From the NCBI RefSeq assembly GCF_900129115.1, contig NZ_FQUR01000015.1, positions 1 to 64,000 of the forward strand: 64,000 nt of DNA. The letters run 5' to 3'. Under the pieces are notes generated by a model. The model searched no databases, had not been told where the DNA came from, and saw only the letters and a list, made by a program, of their open reading frames with translations. Made by a program: the position numbers and the translations under genes. The stretch is from Thermoanaerobacter uzonensis DSM 18761. GTDB taxonomy: Bacteria > Bacillota > Thermoanaerobacteria > Thermoanaerobacterales > Thermoanaerobacteraceae. Numbering within the stretch: position 1 is the stretch's first letter; every line of letters begins with the position of its first letter. This document shows, one piece after another, positions 33,897-42,251 of this stretch.

Positions 33897-35720
33897 ATGA
33901 AATTTGTAAGAGAAGATGTAAGAAATATAGCCATTATTGCTCATGTTGATCATGGAAAAACTACTTTGGTTGATGCCATGCTTAAACAAAGCGGTATTTT
34001 TAGGGAAAATGAAAAAGTTGAGGAAAGAATCTTGGATTTTAATGATTTGGAAAGAGAAAGAGGCATAACAATTCTTGCTAAAAATACCGCTATACGATAT
34101 AAAGATGTGAAAATAAATATAGTTGATACACCAGGACATGCAGATTTTAGCGGTGAAGTAGAGCGAGTATTAAAAATGGTAGATGGGGTACTTTTGCTGG
34201 TGGATTCTTTTGAAGGACCTATGCCGCAGACCCGTTTTGTGTTAAGTAAAGCGTTGGAACTGGATCTAAAACCTATAGTTGTTATAAATAAAATTGATAG
34301 ACCTGATGCAAGACCGGAAGAGGTTATTGACGAAGTTTTAGATTTATTTATTGAATTAGGAGCAAATGATGACCAAATTGATTTCCCTGTTGTCTACACA
34401 TCTGCAAAAGAAGGTATAGCAAAATTAAGTTTAGAAGAAGAGTCTCATGACTTGAGACCTCTTTTTGATACAATTTTAGACTATATTCCTGCACCAATGG
34501 GAGATATTGAGGCACCATTGCAACTTATAGTGACTACTTTAGATTATGATGATTACATTGGGAGAATTGCCATTGGAAAAGTAGTTAGAGGAAAAATAAT
34601 TTCAGGGGAAGAAGCGTCTATATGTAAAAGAGATGGGTCAATACAAAAAGTTCACATAAATAATCTATATCAGTTTGAAGGATTAAAAAGAGTGCAAGTA
34701 GAAGAAGCAAGCTTGGGAGATATTGTGGCGGTTTCTGGCATAAGCGATATTGAGATTGGAGAGACCATTGCAGATAAGGATAATCCTGAAGCGGTAGACT
34801 TTGTTCGAATAGAAGAGCCTACAGTTTCTATGACTTTTAGTGTAAATACCAGTCCTTTTGCTGGAACTGAGGGTAAATACGTTACTTCAAGACATTTAAG
34901 AGAAAGGCTTTTTAAAGAGCTAGAGACAAACGTCGCGTTACGAGTTGAAGAAACAGATTCTACTGATTCTTTTAAGGTGTCTGGAAGAGGAGAGCTGCAT
35001 CTTTCTATTTCAATTGAGACTATGAGACGGGAAGGGTATGAATTGCAGGTTTCTAAACCTACGGTGATTTTTAAAGAAATAAATGGTGTAAAAATGGAAC
35101 CTGTTGAACTTTTGACAATAGATATTCCTGAAGAATATATGGGAGTTGTAATGGAAAAATTAGGGCCGAGAAAAGCTGAATTGATGGATATGCACACATT
35201 AAAGCCAGGAACTATAAGGCTTAAGTTTAAAATACCTACACGAGGCTTAATAGGGTATCGGTCTGAATTTTTAACAGATACAAAAGGAAATGGCATAATG
35301 ACCTCTGTCTTTTATGATTATGAACCTTACAAAGGAGACATTCCTTCTCGTACGAGAGGCGCTCTTATAGCTTTTGAGACAGGAGTTGCGACAACTTATG
35401 GCCTTTACAATGCTCAAGAGAGAGGTACACTTTTTATAGAGCCAGGTACAAAAGTGTATGAAGGGATGGTTGTGGGAGTTAATTCAAGAAGTGAAGATAT
35501 TGATGTCAATGTATGTAAGAAAAAACATGTGACAAATTTAAGGTCTGCAACGGCGGATGAAGCTTTGAGGTTATCACCTGTAAAAAAGATGTCTTTAGAA
35601 GAAGCATTAGAATTTATAGATAATGATGAATTGGTTGAAGTTACTCCTCAAAGCATTAGAATACGAAAAAAGATTTTGGATTCTCAACAGAGATATAAAA
35701 ATGCCAAATATAACAAATAA
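33897..35720 (+). CDS. typA: Translational GTPase TypA/BipA
   Basis: A ribosome-binding GTPase of the EF-G/LepA group, involved in ribosome assembly and stress adaptation. At 607 residues the size is typical. The GTP motifs are present (G1 [10 protein letters not shown]3 DTPGHADF, G4 NKID), then domain II, the EF-G-like domain III, domain V and the TypA-specific C-terminus ([25 protein letters not shown]). A longer reading from 33714 is spurious; the ATG at 33897 has GGAAGGAG. The stop codon lies at the edge of the terminator hairpin duplicated by element copy D. Confidence 0.95.
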   Translation: MKFVREDVRNIAIIAHVDHGKTTLVDAMLKQSGIFRENEKVEERILDFNDLERERGITILAKNTAIRYKDVKINIVDTPGHADFSGEVERVLKMVDGVLLLVDSFEGPMPQTRFVLSKALELDLKPIVVINKIDRPDARPEEVIDEVLDLFIELGANDDQIDFPVVYTSAKEGIAKLSLEEESHDLRPLFDTILDYIPAPMGDIEAPLQLIVTTLDYDDYIGRIAIGKVVRGKIISGEEASICKRDGSIQKVHINNLYQFEGLKRVQVEEASLGDIVAVSGISDIEIGETIADKDNPEAVDFVRIEEPTVSMTFSVNTSPFAGTEGKYVTSRHLRERLFKELETNVALRVEETDSTDSFKVSGRGELHLSISIETMRREGYELQVSKPTVIFKEINGVKMEPVELLTIDIPEEYMGVVMEKLGPRKAELMDMHTLKPGTIRLKFKIPTRGLIGYRSEFLTDTKGNGIMTSVFYDYEPYKGDIPSRTRGALIAFETGVATTYGLYNAQERGTLFIEPGTKVYEGMVVGVNSRSEDIDVNVCKKKHVTNLRSATADEALRLSPVKKMSLEEALEFIDNDELVEVTPQSIRIRKKILDSQQRYKNAKYNK

Positions 35721-35740
35721 AGGAGCTTTATGGATCCTTC
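35718..35740. repeat. Left copy of 23-bp direct repeat flanking element copy D (terminator hairpin)
   Basis: Matches 36001-36023 at 22 of 23 positions (A at 35734 instead of C). Contains the AAGGAGC...(G)TCCTT hairpin without a T-tract; the substitution weakens this copy's stem. It includes the typA stop codon. Confidence 0.85.
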
Positions 35741-36000
35741 AGCTTGTTGACAAAGTAAAAATTTTTTAAAATAGGATATTTTGCATCGTCACTCCGATGT
35801 CCCAAAGCGACAAAACTAAGCTCGACCTTCGGGTTCCAGCAGGGTCACGGGCACATTCGACCTCCTGTCTCAGGTGTCCGCCTCCGCCATCCTTGGCTTC
35901 GGCCCTGCTTCCGCCCTCGGTCTCGCTAAGTTTTGTTAACGCTTTGTCACAAGTCGTGCTTTATGCAAAATATCCTATTTCCGAAAGTTTGTATACAGTC
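35741..36000 (+). repeat. Hairpin-type dispersed element, copy D (260 bp)
   Basis: Same orientation and structure as copy B: AGCTTGTTGACAAAGT at the left end, GTTTGTATACAGTC at the right end, a 17-bp inner inverted repeat (35768-35785 with 35964-35980), an AAAGCGACAAAACTAAG arm and a G+C-rich core. It sits between typA and the convergent lytic transglycosylase gene, flanked by the 23-bp direct repeat, and makes up nearly all of the 302-base gap. Confidence 0.85.
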
Positions 36001-36030
36001 TAAAGGAGCTTTATGGCTCCTTCTATTTAT
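36001..36030. terminator. Rho-independent terminator, right copy of the 23-bp direct repeat
   Basis: AAGGAGC / GCTCCTT hairpin (36003-36022) with loop TTTATG followed by CTATTTAT on the plus strand. Likely the original typA terminator, now 280 bases away from the gene; it also borders the end of the minus-strand gene. Confidence 0.7.
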
Positions 36031-36580
36031 ATAAGTCATTTAAAATTTTGTTTATATAATTTATAGTTTCTTGGTAAGGGGGAATACCCTGATATTTTTC
36101 TACTGATTGAGGACCAGCATTATAGGCAGCTAATGCTAATCTTATGTCATGGTAAGTGTCTAACAAATTTTTTAGGTATCTTACTCCTCCGTCTATATTT
36201 TGAGAAGGGTCAAAGGGATTGGCTACATCCAGTTCTTTTGCAGTTGAAGGCATAAGCTGCATAAGTCCCATCGCCCCTGCTGAAGAAACTGCGAATGGAT
36301 TAAAATTAGATTCTGCTTTGATGACCGCTCTAATAAGATTTGCATCTACATTATATTTTTGACTGGTCTGTTGTATTAAATCGTTAATTTGCTGTAAATT
36401 TGTATTTTTTGATAGTGCATTATTATTTATATTTTCTGAATCGTATTGCTGATTTTCTATAGCATTATTTAAAACTTCAGTAAAAGGTTTATCAGTGTTA
36501 AATATTTTTATATTAGCAGGGAGTCTGCTTTGAATTTCTCGGAATTTATTTTCAATTATTTGATTTACAATATTTGTCAA
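36023..36580 (-). CDS. Lytic transglycosylase (SLT domain), second copy
   Basis: A 185-residue protein with a helical N-terminus and a C-terminal SLT domain (about 85-180). Catalytic Glu in [14 protein letters not shown], then [13 protein letters not shown] and [15 protein letters not shown]. It has no clear signal peptide or membrane segment, unlike the one at 28431; similar proteins sit near flagellar or sporulation genes, so export by a special route is possible. I chose the TTG at 36580 because GGGAGGG lies 6 bases before it; an ATG at 36595 would add five residues without a binding site. Confidence 0.85.
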   Translation of the reverse strand: MTNIVNQIIENKFREIQSRLPANIKIFNTDKPFTEVLNNAIENQQYDSENINNNALSKNTNLQQINDLIQQTSQKYNVDANLIRAVIKAESNFNPFAVSSAGAMGLMQLMPSTAKELDVANPFDPSQNIDGGVRYLKNLLDTYHDIRLALAAYNAGPQSVEKYQGIPPYQETINYINKILNDLYK

Positions 36581-36737
36581 TTCAATCCCTCCCATAGTAT
36601 ATAATTCGACAAATTTCTTCTAAAACCTCTTTTAAAAGTGCAAATTAGTAAAAAAGTCCTATTAAAATTTTTAAAGGATTTTTTAAAGAAGTATAGTATA
36701 ATATAAGTAAAGGTTTATAATAAGGGTTGATAAAGAG

Positions 36738-37508
36738 ATGAAAAACGAAAGAATGGTGGAAGTTTTAATTGTTGTATTAATAATTCCTCTAGTTTCTCTT
36801 TTAGCAGGTTATTTCATTTCAAAAGATATTGTAGAGCCTAACATTTCAAAAACAAATGACAGTGATAATCTTAAAGAGATGGTTGTTAAAGGAATTGACC
36901 TGTTTGAAGTTGTTTTAGGCAGCTATTCAGATTTTGATACTGCAAAGTATCATGATGATTTAATGAAGATGAAGGGAGTTTATTCCTTTGTTAGTAAAGA
37001 TTCTGACAAATATTTGTTAATAGGTGGAATATTTTTAGACAGAGAACAGTCTACTTTATTTTCATCCTACTTAAAATCGCAAGGTATTTCCAGTGAAGTA
37101 TATGTAAAAAGAGGGCCTTCTATAAAAATTGTATATGACAAGAAATTAACATCAGAAATGGATGTTTTTATAAATAAATCACAAGATTTTCAACAAATTC
37201 TTAATTATATGTCAGCTCTTTCTTACAAAGCTTCTAATGACAAATTACAAAAACAAGAATTAGAGGACTTAGAGAGAAAAGTAGATAGTTTTAAAACTGA
37301 CAAAGGGAATTTTGAAAAAGAAGAAGTGACAATACTAATACAAAAGACGATAGATATTGTTGATAAAATAACAAATGATATTAAAAAAATTGAAATATCA
37401 GCTGCTTTAGAAGATGGGAATACCTTTAGTTTATTGCAAGAAAGTTTATGGCAATCTTGCGAAGAATATAATACCTTTTTAAAGACAATTGTTACGCAAA
37501 ACCAATAA
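36738..37508 (+). CDS. Membrane protein with SPOR-like domain
   Basis: A 256-residue protein with one N-terminal membrane segment (about 9-27), an outside SPOR-like region (about 55-123: FEVVLGSYSDFDTAKYHDDLM...YLLIGGIFLDREQS...YLKSQGISSEVYV) and a helical C-terminal half. SPOR domains bind denuded glycan at division or sporulation septa. The ATG lacks a strong ribosome-binding site (GGGTTGATAAAGAG). It is 14 bases upstream of the DRTGG gene that opens the sensory hydrogenase group, probably in the same transcript, although a functional tie is not evident. Confidence 0.72.
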   Translation: MKNERMVEVLIVVLIIPLVSLLAGYFISKDIVEPNISKTNDSDNLKEMVVKGIDLFEVVLGSYSDFDTAKYHDDLMKMKGVYSFVSKDSDKYLLIGGIFLDREQSTLFSSYLKSQGISSEVYVKRGPSIKIVYDKKLTSEMDVFINKSQDFQQILNYMSALSYKASNDKLQKQELEDLERKVDSFKTDKGNFEKEEVTILIQKTIDIVDKITNDIKKIEISAALEDGNTFSLLQESLWQSCEEYNTFLKTIVTQNQ

Positions 37509-37522
37509 TGAGGTGTTAAGGT

Positions 37523-37891
37523 ATGAAATTAAAAGAGGTAAAAGAAATTTTAAATGCAGAAGTTATGGTAGGGGAAGAAAAATTAGAAGAAGAAGTATTT
37601 ACTGCTTGTGGAGCAGACTTGATGAGTGATGTTTTAGCATCACGTGACGAAAAGGCTGTGCTTTTGACAGGGCTTACCAATGTGCAGGTTATAAGGACTG
37701 CAGAGGTAGTAGGAGATATTAAATGTATAGTGTTTGTAAGAGGTAAGAATCCGGGAGATGACATATTGGAACTTGCTAAAAAAGCAGGACTTGTGATAAT
37801 GAAAACAAAACATCCTCTTTATATAGCTTGTGGCCTTTTGTATTCTAATGGGCTTACTTGTAGAAGTGGTGAAGGAAATGGTACTTTATAG
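37523..37891 (+). CDS. DRTGG domain protein (hydrogenase-associated), first copy
   Basis: A 122-residue protein in the pattern of stand-alone DRTGG domains: KLKEVKEILNAEVMVGEE, DLMSDVLAS, AVLLTGLTNVQVIRTAEVVGDIKCIVFVRGKNP, and a C-terminal Cys pair (IACGLLYSNGLTC). DRTGG domains are found in phosphotransacetylase and CBS proteins and may bind a nucleotide or signal ligand. It heads a run of genes around a sensory-type [FeFe] hydrogenase; a second DRTGG protein is encoded at 39620. GAGGTG precedes the ATG. It overlaps the next gene. Confidence 0.75.
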   Translation: MKLKEVKEILNAEVMVGEEKLEEEVFTACGADLMSDVLASRDEKAVLLTGLTNVQVIRTAEVVGDIKCIVFVRGKNPGDDILELAKKAGLVIMKTKHPLYIACGLLYSNGLTCRSGEGNGTL

Positions 37892-38297
37892 TTTAGATTT
37901 TGATGTTAAAGCGAGAGATTTTGATTCTGCCGGAGAGGTTTCTAGCAATTTGAGATCAGTATTAAAACAGCTTTCCTTAAATCCAGATGTTGTAAGGAGA
38001 AGTTGCATAGCTTGTTATGAAGCAGAGATGAATATAATAATTCATTCTTATGGAGGTCACATGAAAATAGAAATTTTTGGCGATAAAATACGCATAACTG
38101 CAGAAGACACAGGTCCAGGAATAGAAGACATTGAACTTGCCATGAAAGAAGGATATTCTACTGCTCCTGAAGAAATAAGGGAAATGGGATTTGGAGCCGG
38201 CATGGGGCTTCCTAATATGAAGGAAAATTCGGATTTCATGGAGATAAAAAGCAGTAAAGATGTAACAATTGTGGTGATGGAAATTTTATTTGAGTAG
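37878..38297 (+). CDS. GHKL ATPase domain protein (anti-sigma/Ser-Thr kinase type)
   Basis: A 140-residue single-domain HATPase_c protein like the RsbW/SpoIIAB group: the N box YEAEMNIIIHSYGG, the G1 motif EDTGPGIEDIELAM, and G2 GFGAGMGLPNMKENSD are all present. It may phosphorylate a partner or bind a sigma or anti-sigma partner. Several starts are possible; the ATG at 37878 is preceded by GTGGTGAAGG and gives the family's N-terminus (VLYSLDFDVKARDFDSAG). It overlaps the DRTGG gene by 14 bases and lies 8 bases before the hydrogenase-like gene, so it belongs to the putative signalling module. Confidence 0.82.
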   Translation: MVLYSLDFDVKARDFDSAGEVSSNLRSVLKQLSLNPDVVRRSCIACYEAEMNIIIHSYGGHMKIEIFGDKIRITAEDTGPGIEDIELAMKEGYSTAPEEIREMGFGAGMGLPNMKENSDFMEIKSSKDVTIVVMEILFE

Positions 38298-38305
38298 GTG
38301 ATAAA

Positions 38306-39613
38306 ATGTCATATTTTCACTCTGTGACATTAGATAAGGATAGATGTAGAGGGTGTACTAATTGCATAAAAAGATGTCCTACAGAGGCAATAAGGGTAAG
38401 AGATGGGAAAGCAATGATTATAAATGAAAGGTGTATAGATTGTGGTGAGTGTATACGTGTGTGCCCATATCATGCTAAATTGGCGGTAACTGATAGTTTG
38501 GATATGATGAAAAATTTTAAGTACAAGATCGCACTTCCTGCTCCTTCTTTATATGGACAATTTAGGGATTTGACTATTAATCAAGTATTGAGTGCATTAC
38601 TGGATATAGGATTTGATGAGGTTTTTGAAGTAGCATATGCTGCTGAAATTGTTTCTAAATTTACCCGGGAAGCATTGGCAAAAGGAAATTTAAGAAAGCC
38701 AGTTATATCTTCTGCGTGTCCTGCTGTTGTGCGACTCGTACAAATCAGATTTCCCTCTTTAATTGATAATTTATTGGATATATGTTCTCCTATGGATACT
38801 GCGGCAATATTAGCTAAAAAGGAAGCAATTAAAAAGACGGGACTGAAGGAAGAGGAAATAGGAGTTTTTTTCATTTCTCCCTGTGCTGCAAAAGTGACAA
38901 GTGTGAAAAATCCTATTGGTATAGAAAAATCCAAAATTGATGGGGTTTTTTCTATGAAAGAAATATATGGTCTAATTATTCAAAAAGCTAAGATTACTGT
39001 GGTTAGAGATTTAAGCAAAGCTTCGATGATAGGGGTTGGCTGGGCAAACTCTGGTGGAGAGGCTTTTGGTACTTTTGCAGAAAATAGTATTTATGTAGAC
39101 GGGATACACAATGTTGTGGATGTTTTAGAAGAGATTGAATTAGGAAAATTGAATGATTTAGACTTTTTTGAAGGGCTTGCATGTATTGGTGGATGTATTG
39201 GTGGACCTTTGACTGTTGAAAATAATTTTGTGGCTAAAAACAGAATAAGGAAACTAACAGAACAACTTCATAAAAGAGAAGAACCTTTGTTTGATGAGAA
39301 AGAGATTGTTTTTGAAGAGGTGAAATGGAAAAAGAAAATAGAAAAAAGCGAAGTTATGAAGTTGGACAAAGACATTTCTAAGGCACTTGAAATGATGAAA
39401 CAAATAGACACACAATACAAAGCATTACCAGGACTTGACTGTGGTTCTTGTGGTTCACCTACTTGTAGGGCATTGGCAGAAGATATAGTGAAAGGTTTTG
39501 CTACTGAGTATGATTGCATTTTTATATTAAAAGACAAAATAAAAAATTTGGCTCAAGAATTAAATGATCTGGCAGGTAAAATTCCTCCAGTTTTAAGCGA
39601 AGGAAAGGAGTGA
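38306..39613 (+). CDS. Putative sensory [FeFe]-hydrogenase (HydS/TamHydS-like)
   Basis: A 435-residue iron-sulfur protein. It has two N-terminal [4Fe-4S] sites (CRGCTNCIKRC, CIDCGECIRVC), an H-cluster domain (about 75-330) and a C-terminal extra Cys motif (LDCGSCGSPTCRAL). The H-cluster motifs are divergent: L1 is S-S-A137-C138-P instead of TSCCP, so the proton-relay cysteine is Ala; L2 is SPCAAK; L3 is ACIGGCIGGP. This is what I recall of the putative sensory hydrogenase TamHydS of Thermoanaerobacter mathranii, slow and reversible. No PAS domain. Neighbouring ATPase, DRTGG and PHP genes fit a signalling role rather than metabolic turnover. Confidence 0.88.
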   Translation: MSYFHSVTLDKDRCRGCTNCIKRCPTEAIRVRDGKAMIINERCIDCGECIRVCPYHAKLAVTDSLDMMKNFKYKIALPAPSLYGQFRDLTINQVLSALLDIGFDEVFEVAYAAEIVSKFTREALAKGNLRKPVISSACPAVVRLVQIRFPSLIDNLLDICSPMDTAAILAKKEAIKKTGLKEEEIGVFFISPCAAKVTSVKNPIGIEKSKIDGVFSMKEIYGLIIQKAKITVVRDLSKASMIGVGWANSGGEAFGTFAENSIYVDGIHNVVDVLEEIELGKLNDLDFFEGLACIGGCIGGPLTVENNFVAKNRIRKLTEQLHKREEPLFDEKEIVFEEVKWKKKIEKSEVMKLDKDISKALEMMKQIDTQYKALPGLDCGSCGSPTCRALAEDIVKGFATEYDCIFILKDKIKNLAQELNDLAGKIPPVLSEGKE

Positions 39614-39619
39614 AATGTT

Positions 39620-39955
39620 ATGAGGATAAAAGTAGTGGAGCTTGTTGAGAAAGGATTTAGATTAGTTGCGGGTGACAACGGAATTGACAAAGAAATTGAA
39701 GGGGTGTATATATGTGACCTTTTAAGTTGGGTTATGGCCCATGCAAAAGCAAAGAGCGCCTGGATAACAATTCAAACTCATGTAAATATAGTAGCAATAG
39801 CTTTGCTGGCCGAAATAAGTTGTATAATAATTCCTGAAGACGCGAAATTAGATGAGGAAGCTAAGAAAAAGGCTGATGAAGAAGGCATCCCTATATTAAG
39901 TTTTACAGGAACTTCTTATGAAGCAGCAATAACTTTGTATGAGATGATGAAGTGA
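39620..39955 (+). CDS. DRTGG domain protein, second copy
   Basis: A 111-residue stand-alone DRTGG-type protein: KVVELVEKGFRLVAG, IEGVYICDLLSWVMAHAKAKSAWITIQTHVNIVAIALLAEISCIIIPED. It shares the fold pattern, but little sequence, with the protein at 37523, so these look like old paralogs around the sensory hydrogenase. The ATG follows AAGGAGTG and is 6 bases after the hydrogenase stop. It overlaps the PHP gene by one base (TGATG). Confidence 0.78.
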   Translation: MRIKVVELVEKGFRLVAGDNGIDKEIEGVYICDLLSWVMAHAKAKSAWITIQTHVNIVAIALLAEISCIIIPEDAKLDEEAKKKADEEGIPILSFTGTSYEAAITLYEMMK

Positions 39956-40659
39956 TGCTTTACTATGATTTGCACATTCATACAGCCTTATCTCCTTGTG
40001 CTTCTGATGATATGACTCCTAACAATATTGTAAATATGGCTTCTATAAAAGGACTTGATGTAATAGCTATAACAGATCATAACAGTGCAAAAAATGTGAA
40101 AGCTGTGTATAATCTTGGATTAAAAAAAGGCTTGATAGTAGTTCCTGGTATAGAGGTACAAACAAAAGAAGAGGTTCACGTACTTTGTTATTTTTATTCA
40201 GTAGATGAATGCGTAAAATTTAGTGAAATTATTAACAAGAATTTGATAAAAATTAAAAATCAAAAAACAATCTTTGGGAATCAATTTGTGATGGATGAAG
40301 AAGACAATGTTATAGAAGAAGTAGATTACTCATTGTTAACTTCAACAAATTTGAATATTAATGAAGTTTTTGAGTACATGGAGGGCAAGGGGGTAGCGGT
40401 CCCTGCCCATGTGGATCGGTCTGCCTATAGTATTGTATCAAATCTTGGATTTATCCCTAATATTAAAAATTTAACAACAATTGAGATATCAAAAGGTATT
40501 GTGACAGAAAATTTTTTGCACTCATATCCTGAATATAGAAAATATAAAATTATAAGGTCGTCAGATGCCCATTATTTAGGAGATATTTCTGAAAGAGAGG
40601 AATTCTTACTATGTAAGTCAGAATTAAAAAGGATTGTGTACTGGCTTTGCGGTTATTGA
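39955..40659 (+). CDS. PHP domain phosphoesterase
   Basis: A 234-residue PHP protein. Metal ligands are visible as DLHIHTALSPC, ITDHNSAKN, PGIEVQTKEEVHV and the C-terminal SDAHYLGD; the family hydrolyses phosphoesters such as histidinol phosphate, nucleotides or AMP. It is the last gene of the sensory hydrogenase group and is translationally coupled to the DRTGG gene. PHP and GHKL ATPase domains together suggest a phosphorylation/dephosphorylation or nucleotide signal linked to H2 sensing. A GTG at 39952 is an alternative start. Confidence 0.85.
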   Translation: MLYYDLHIHTALSPCASDDMTPNNIVNMASIKGLDVIAITDHNSAKNVKAVYNLGLKKGLIVVPGIEVQTKEEVHVLCYFYSVDECVKFSEIINKNLIKIKNQKTIFGNQFVMDEEDNVIEEVDYSLLTSTNLNINEVFEYMEGKGVAVPAHVDRSAYSIVSNLGFIPNIKNLTTIEISKGIVTENFLHSYPEYRKYKIIRSSDAHYLGDISEREEFLLCKSELKRIVYWLCGY

Positions 40660-40721
40660 GTTTTTGTAATCCTACTAAATTAGTTGGGATTATCAGAAAA
40701 TAAAAATTTTTTTATAAAAAG

Positions 40722-40753
40722 TTGTTAAAAATTTAATAAAGTTATGATATAAT
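40722..40753 (+). promoter_or_regulatory. Rex-type operator overlapping an extended -10 promoter of the hydrogenase operon
   Basis: TTGTTAAAAATTTAATAA (40722-40739) matches the Rex consensus TTGTTAAnnnnTTAACAA at all but one position. It is directly upstream of TGATATAAT (extended -10, 40745-40753) and covers the -35 region, so Rex, released by a high NADH/NAD ratio, would switch on the NAD-linked hydrogenase. The first gene starts at 40828. Confidence 0.78.
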
Positions 40754-40827
40754 ATTAACGAATAATGAACAAAAAATTTATATAAGATGTTGGATATGAA
40801 ATTTTTAATTCACAAGGAGGGAAATAA

Positions 40828-41310
40828 ATGGAGACCTTATGCCAAAAATTCGGTGAAGAGAAAGTAGAGAGGTTTAAAAAGGCTTTGGAGGAATTAAAAA
40901 ATGTCCCCGGTTCTTTGATTGCAATTATGAATGAGGCTCAAGAAATTTTTGGATATCTTCCGATTGAAGTTCAACTTTATATTTCAAAAGAAATGAATGT
41001 GCCTTTGACAGAAATATTTGGAATAGCTACTTTTTATTCAAGGTTTACTTTAAAGCCTTCGGGTAAATATAAGATCAATTTGTGTATGGGAACAGCTTGT
41101 TATGTAAGAGGAGCTGCAATGGTGCTGGAAAAAATAAAAGAGAAATTGGGAATTCAAGTAGGCGAAACAACTCCAGATGGGAAATTTTCTTTAGAACCTA
41201 CCAGATGCCTTGGAGCTTGCGGATTGGCTCCTGTTATGATGATAAATGGTGAAGTTTTTGGAAGATTAACTCCGGATGATGTGGATGAAATATTAAGTAA
41301 ATTTGAGTAA
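40828..41310 (+). CDS. hydC: NAD-dependent [FeFe]-hydrogenase subunit C (NuoE-like)
   Basis: A 160-residue thioredoxin-like [2Fe-2S] protein of the NuoE family. The cluster ligands are in CMGTACYVRG and CLGACGLAPV. It is the small subunit of the multimeric NAD-linked, in some cases electron-bifurcating, [FeFe] hydrogenases, moving electrons between the FMN subunit and the rest. AAGGAGGG precedes the ATG. It heads the Rex-controlled operon hydC - ATPase - ferredoxin - hydB - hydA. Confidence 0.92.
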   Translation: METLCQKFGEEKVERFKKALEELKNVPGSLIAIMNEAQEIFGYLPIEVQLYISKEMNVPLTEIFGIATFYSRFTLKPSGKYKINLCMGTACYVRGAAMVLEKIKEKLGIQVGETTPDGKFSLEPTRCLGACGLAPVMMINGEVFGRLTPDDVDEILSKFE

Positions 41311-41323
41311 GAGTTTGATTGTT

Positions 41324-41869
41324 ATGAAAGAATTAGCTCTTTATATATTAGATTTGTCACAAAATAGCATAAGAGCGGGAGCAAAAAATATTTATATTGA
41401 AATAAATATAGATACTTCAAAAGATATGCTTAAAGTATCTATAGAGGATGATGGTTGTGGAATGAATGAAAAATTTCTAAAAAAAGTCACAGACCCTTTT
41501 ATAACCACAAGAAAGGAAAGAAAAGTAGGACTTGGAATTCCGCTCTTTAAGGAGCTTGTCCAGCTGTGTGGAGGAAACTTTGAGATTTTTTCTGAAGAAG
41601 GAAAAGGAACAAAAATAATAGGCACTTTTAAACTTTCCAGTGTAGACCTTGTTCCAATAGGAGATATGGCTTCAACAATTGTGTCACTGATATTATCTGC
41701 ACCAGAAGTGGATATTGTATACAAATATAACAAGGATAACTACGAATTCTTATTTGACACTAAAGAACTCAAAAAAATAATAAGGGAAGTCAATATAAAT
41801 GACATCAAAGTATTAAACTGGATAAAGGAATATGTAAAAGAGAATATGAAAGGTGATATGGAGGTGTAA
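41324..41869 (+). CDS. GHKL ATPase domain protein in the hydrogenase operon
   Basis: A 181-residue HATPase_c protein, histidine-kinase-like but without a dimerisation/phospho-acceptor domain: N box DLSQNSIRAGAKN, G1 EDDGCGMNEKFL, G2 GLGIPLFKELVQLCGG. The C-terminal part (from about 115) is unlike kinases and may hold a partner-binding function. It lies between hydC and the ferredoxin gene, an arrangement I recall from other thermophilic hydrogenase operons. It is a second GHKL protein besides the one at 37878. The ATG at 41324 is chosen; TTG starts at 41303 or 41315 are alternatives. Confidence 0.82.
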   Translation: MKELALYILDLSQNSIRAGAKNIYIEINIDTSKDMLKVSIEDDGCGMNEKFLKKVTDPFITTRKERKVGLGIPLFKELVQLCGGNFEIFSEEGKGTKIIGTFKLSSVDLVPIGDMASTIVSLILSAPEVDIVYKYNKDNYEFLFDTKELKKIIREVNINDIKVLNWIKEYVKENMKGDMEV

Positions 41870-41871
41870 TA

Positions 41872-42237
41872 ATGAAATCTATAGAAGAATTAGAAAAAAT
41901 CAGGAAAGAGACATTAGAAAAAATAAATTTGAGAAAAGATAGGTCAGGCATAAGGATTGCAGTTGGAATGGCCACTTGTGGCATTGCAGCAGGAGCAAGA
42001 CCTGTCATGATGGCGATATTAGATGAGCTCAGTAAAAGAAATCTGAATGATGTAATTGTCACAGAGACTGGTTGTATAGGTATGTGTAAACTAGAACCTA
42101 TTGTAGATGTTTATGTTCCGGGACAAGAAAAAGTAACCTACGTAAAGGTTGATGAGAAAAAGGCAAGACAAATAGTTGTTGAACATGTTATAAATGGTCA
42201 TCCAATCATAGAATGGACTATTGAAAATTACGAATAG
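41872..42237 (+). CDS. Thioredoxin-like [2Fe-2S] ferredoxin (hydrogenase-associated)
   Basis: A 121-residue protein with a [2Fe-2S] thioredoxin-like fold, four ligand cysteines visible in ATCGIAAG and [11 protein letters not shown]. An N-terminal coiled segment ([16 protein letters not shown]) precedes the fold. Similar domains form the N-terminus of HydB, which follows directly. It is likely the fourth subunit (HydD-type) of the tetrameric hydrogenase. The ATG lies 3 bases after the ATPase stop with GGAGGTG upstream; hydB begins 14 bases after its stop. Confidence 0.88.
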   Translation: MKSIEELEKIRKETLEKINLRKDRSGIRIAVGMATCGIAAGARPVMMAILDELSKRNLNDVIVTETGCIGMCKLEPIVDVYVPGQEKVTYVKVDEKKARQIVVEHVINGHPIIEWTIENYE

Positions 42238-42251
42238 AGGAGGGAAATAGC

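Noticed and set aside
36605-36611. TGTCGAA (minus strand), a Spo0A-box-like heptamer, before the second lytic transglycosylase gene
   Set aside because: A single 7-base match in A+T-rich DNA, too close to the start codon to judge; not enough for a regulatory claim.
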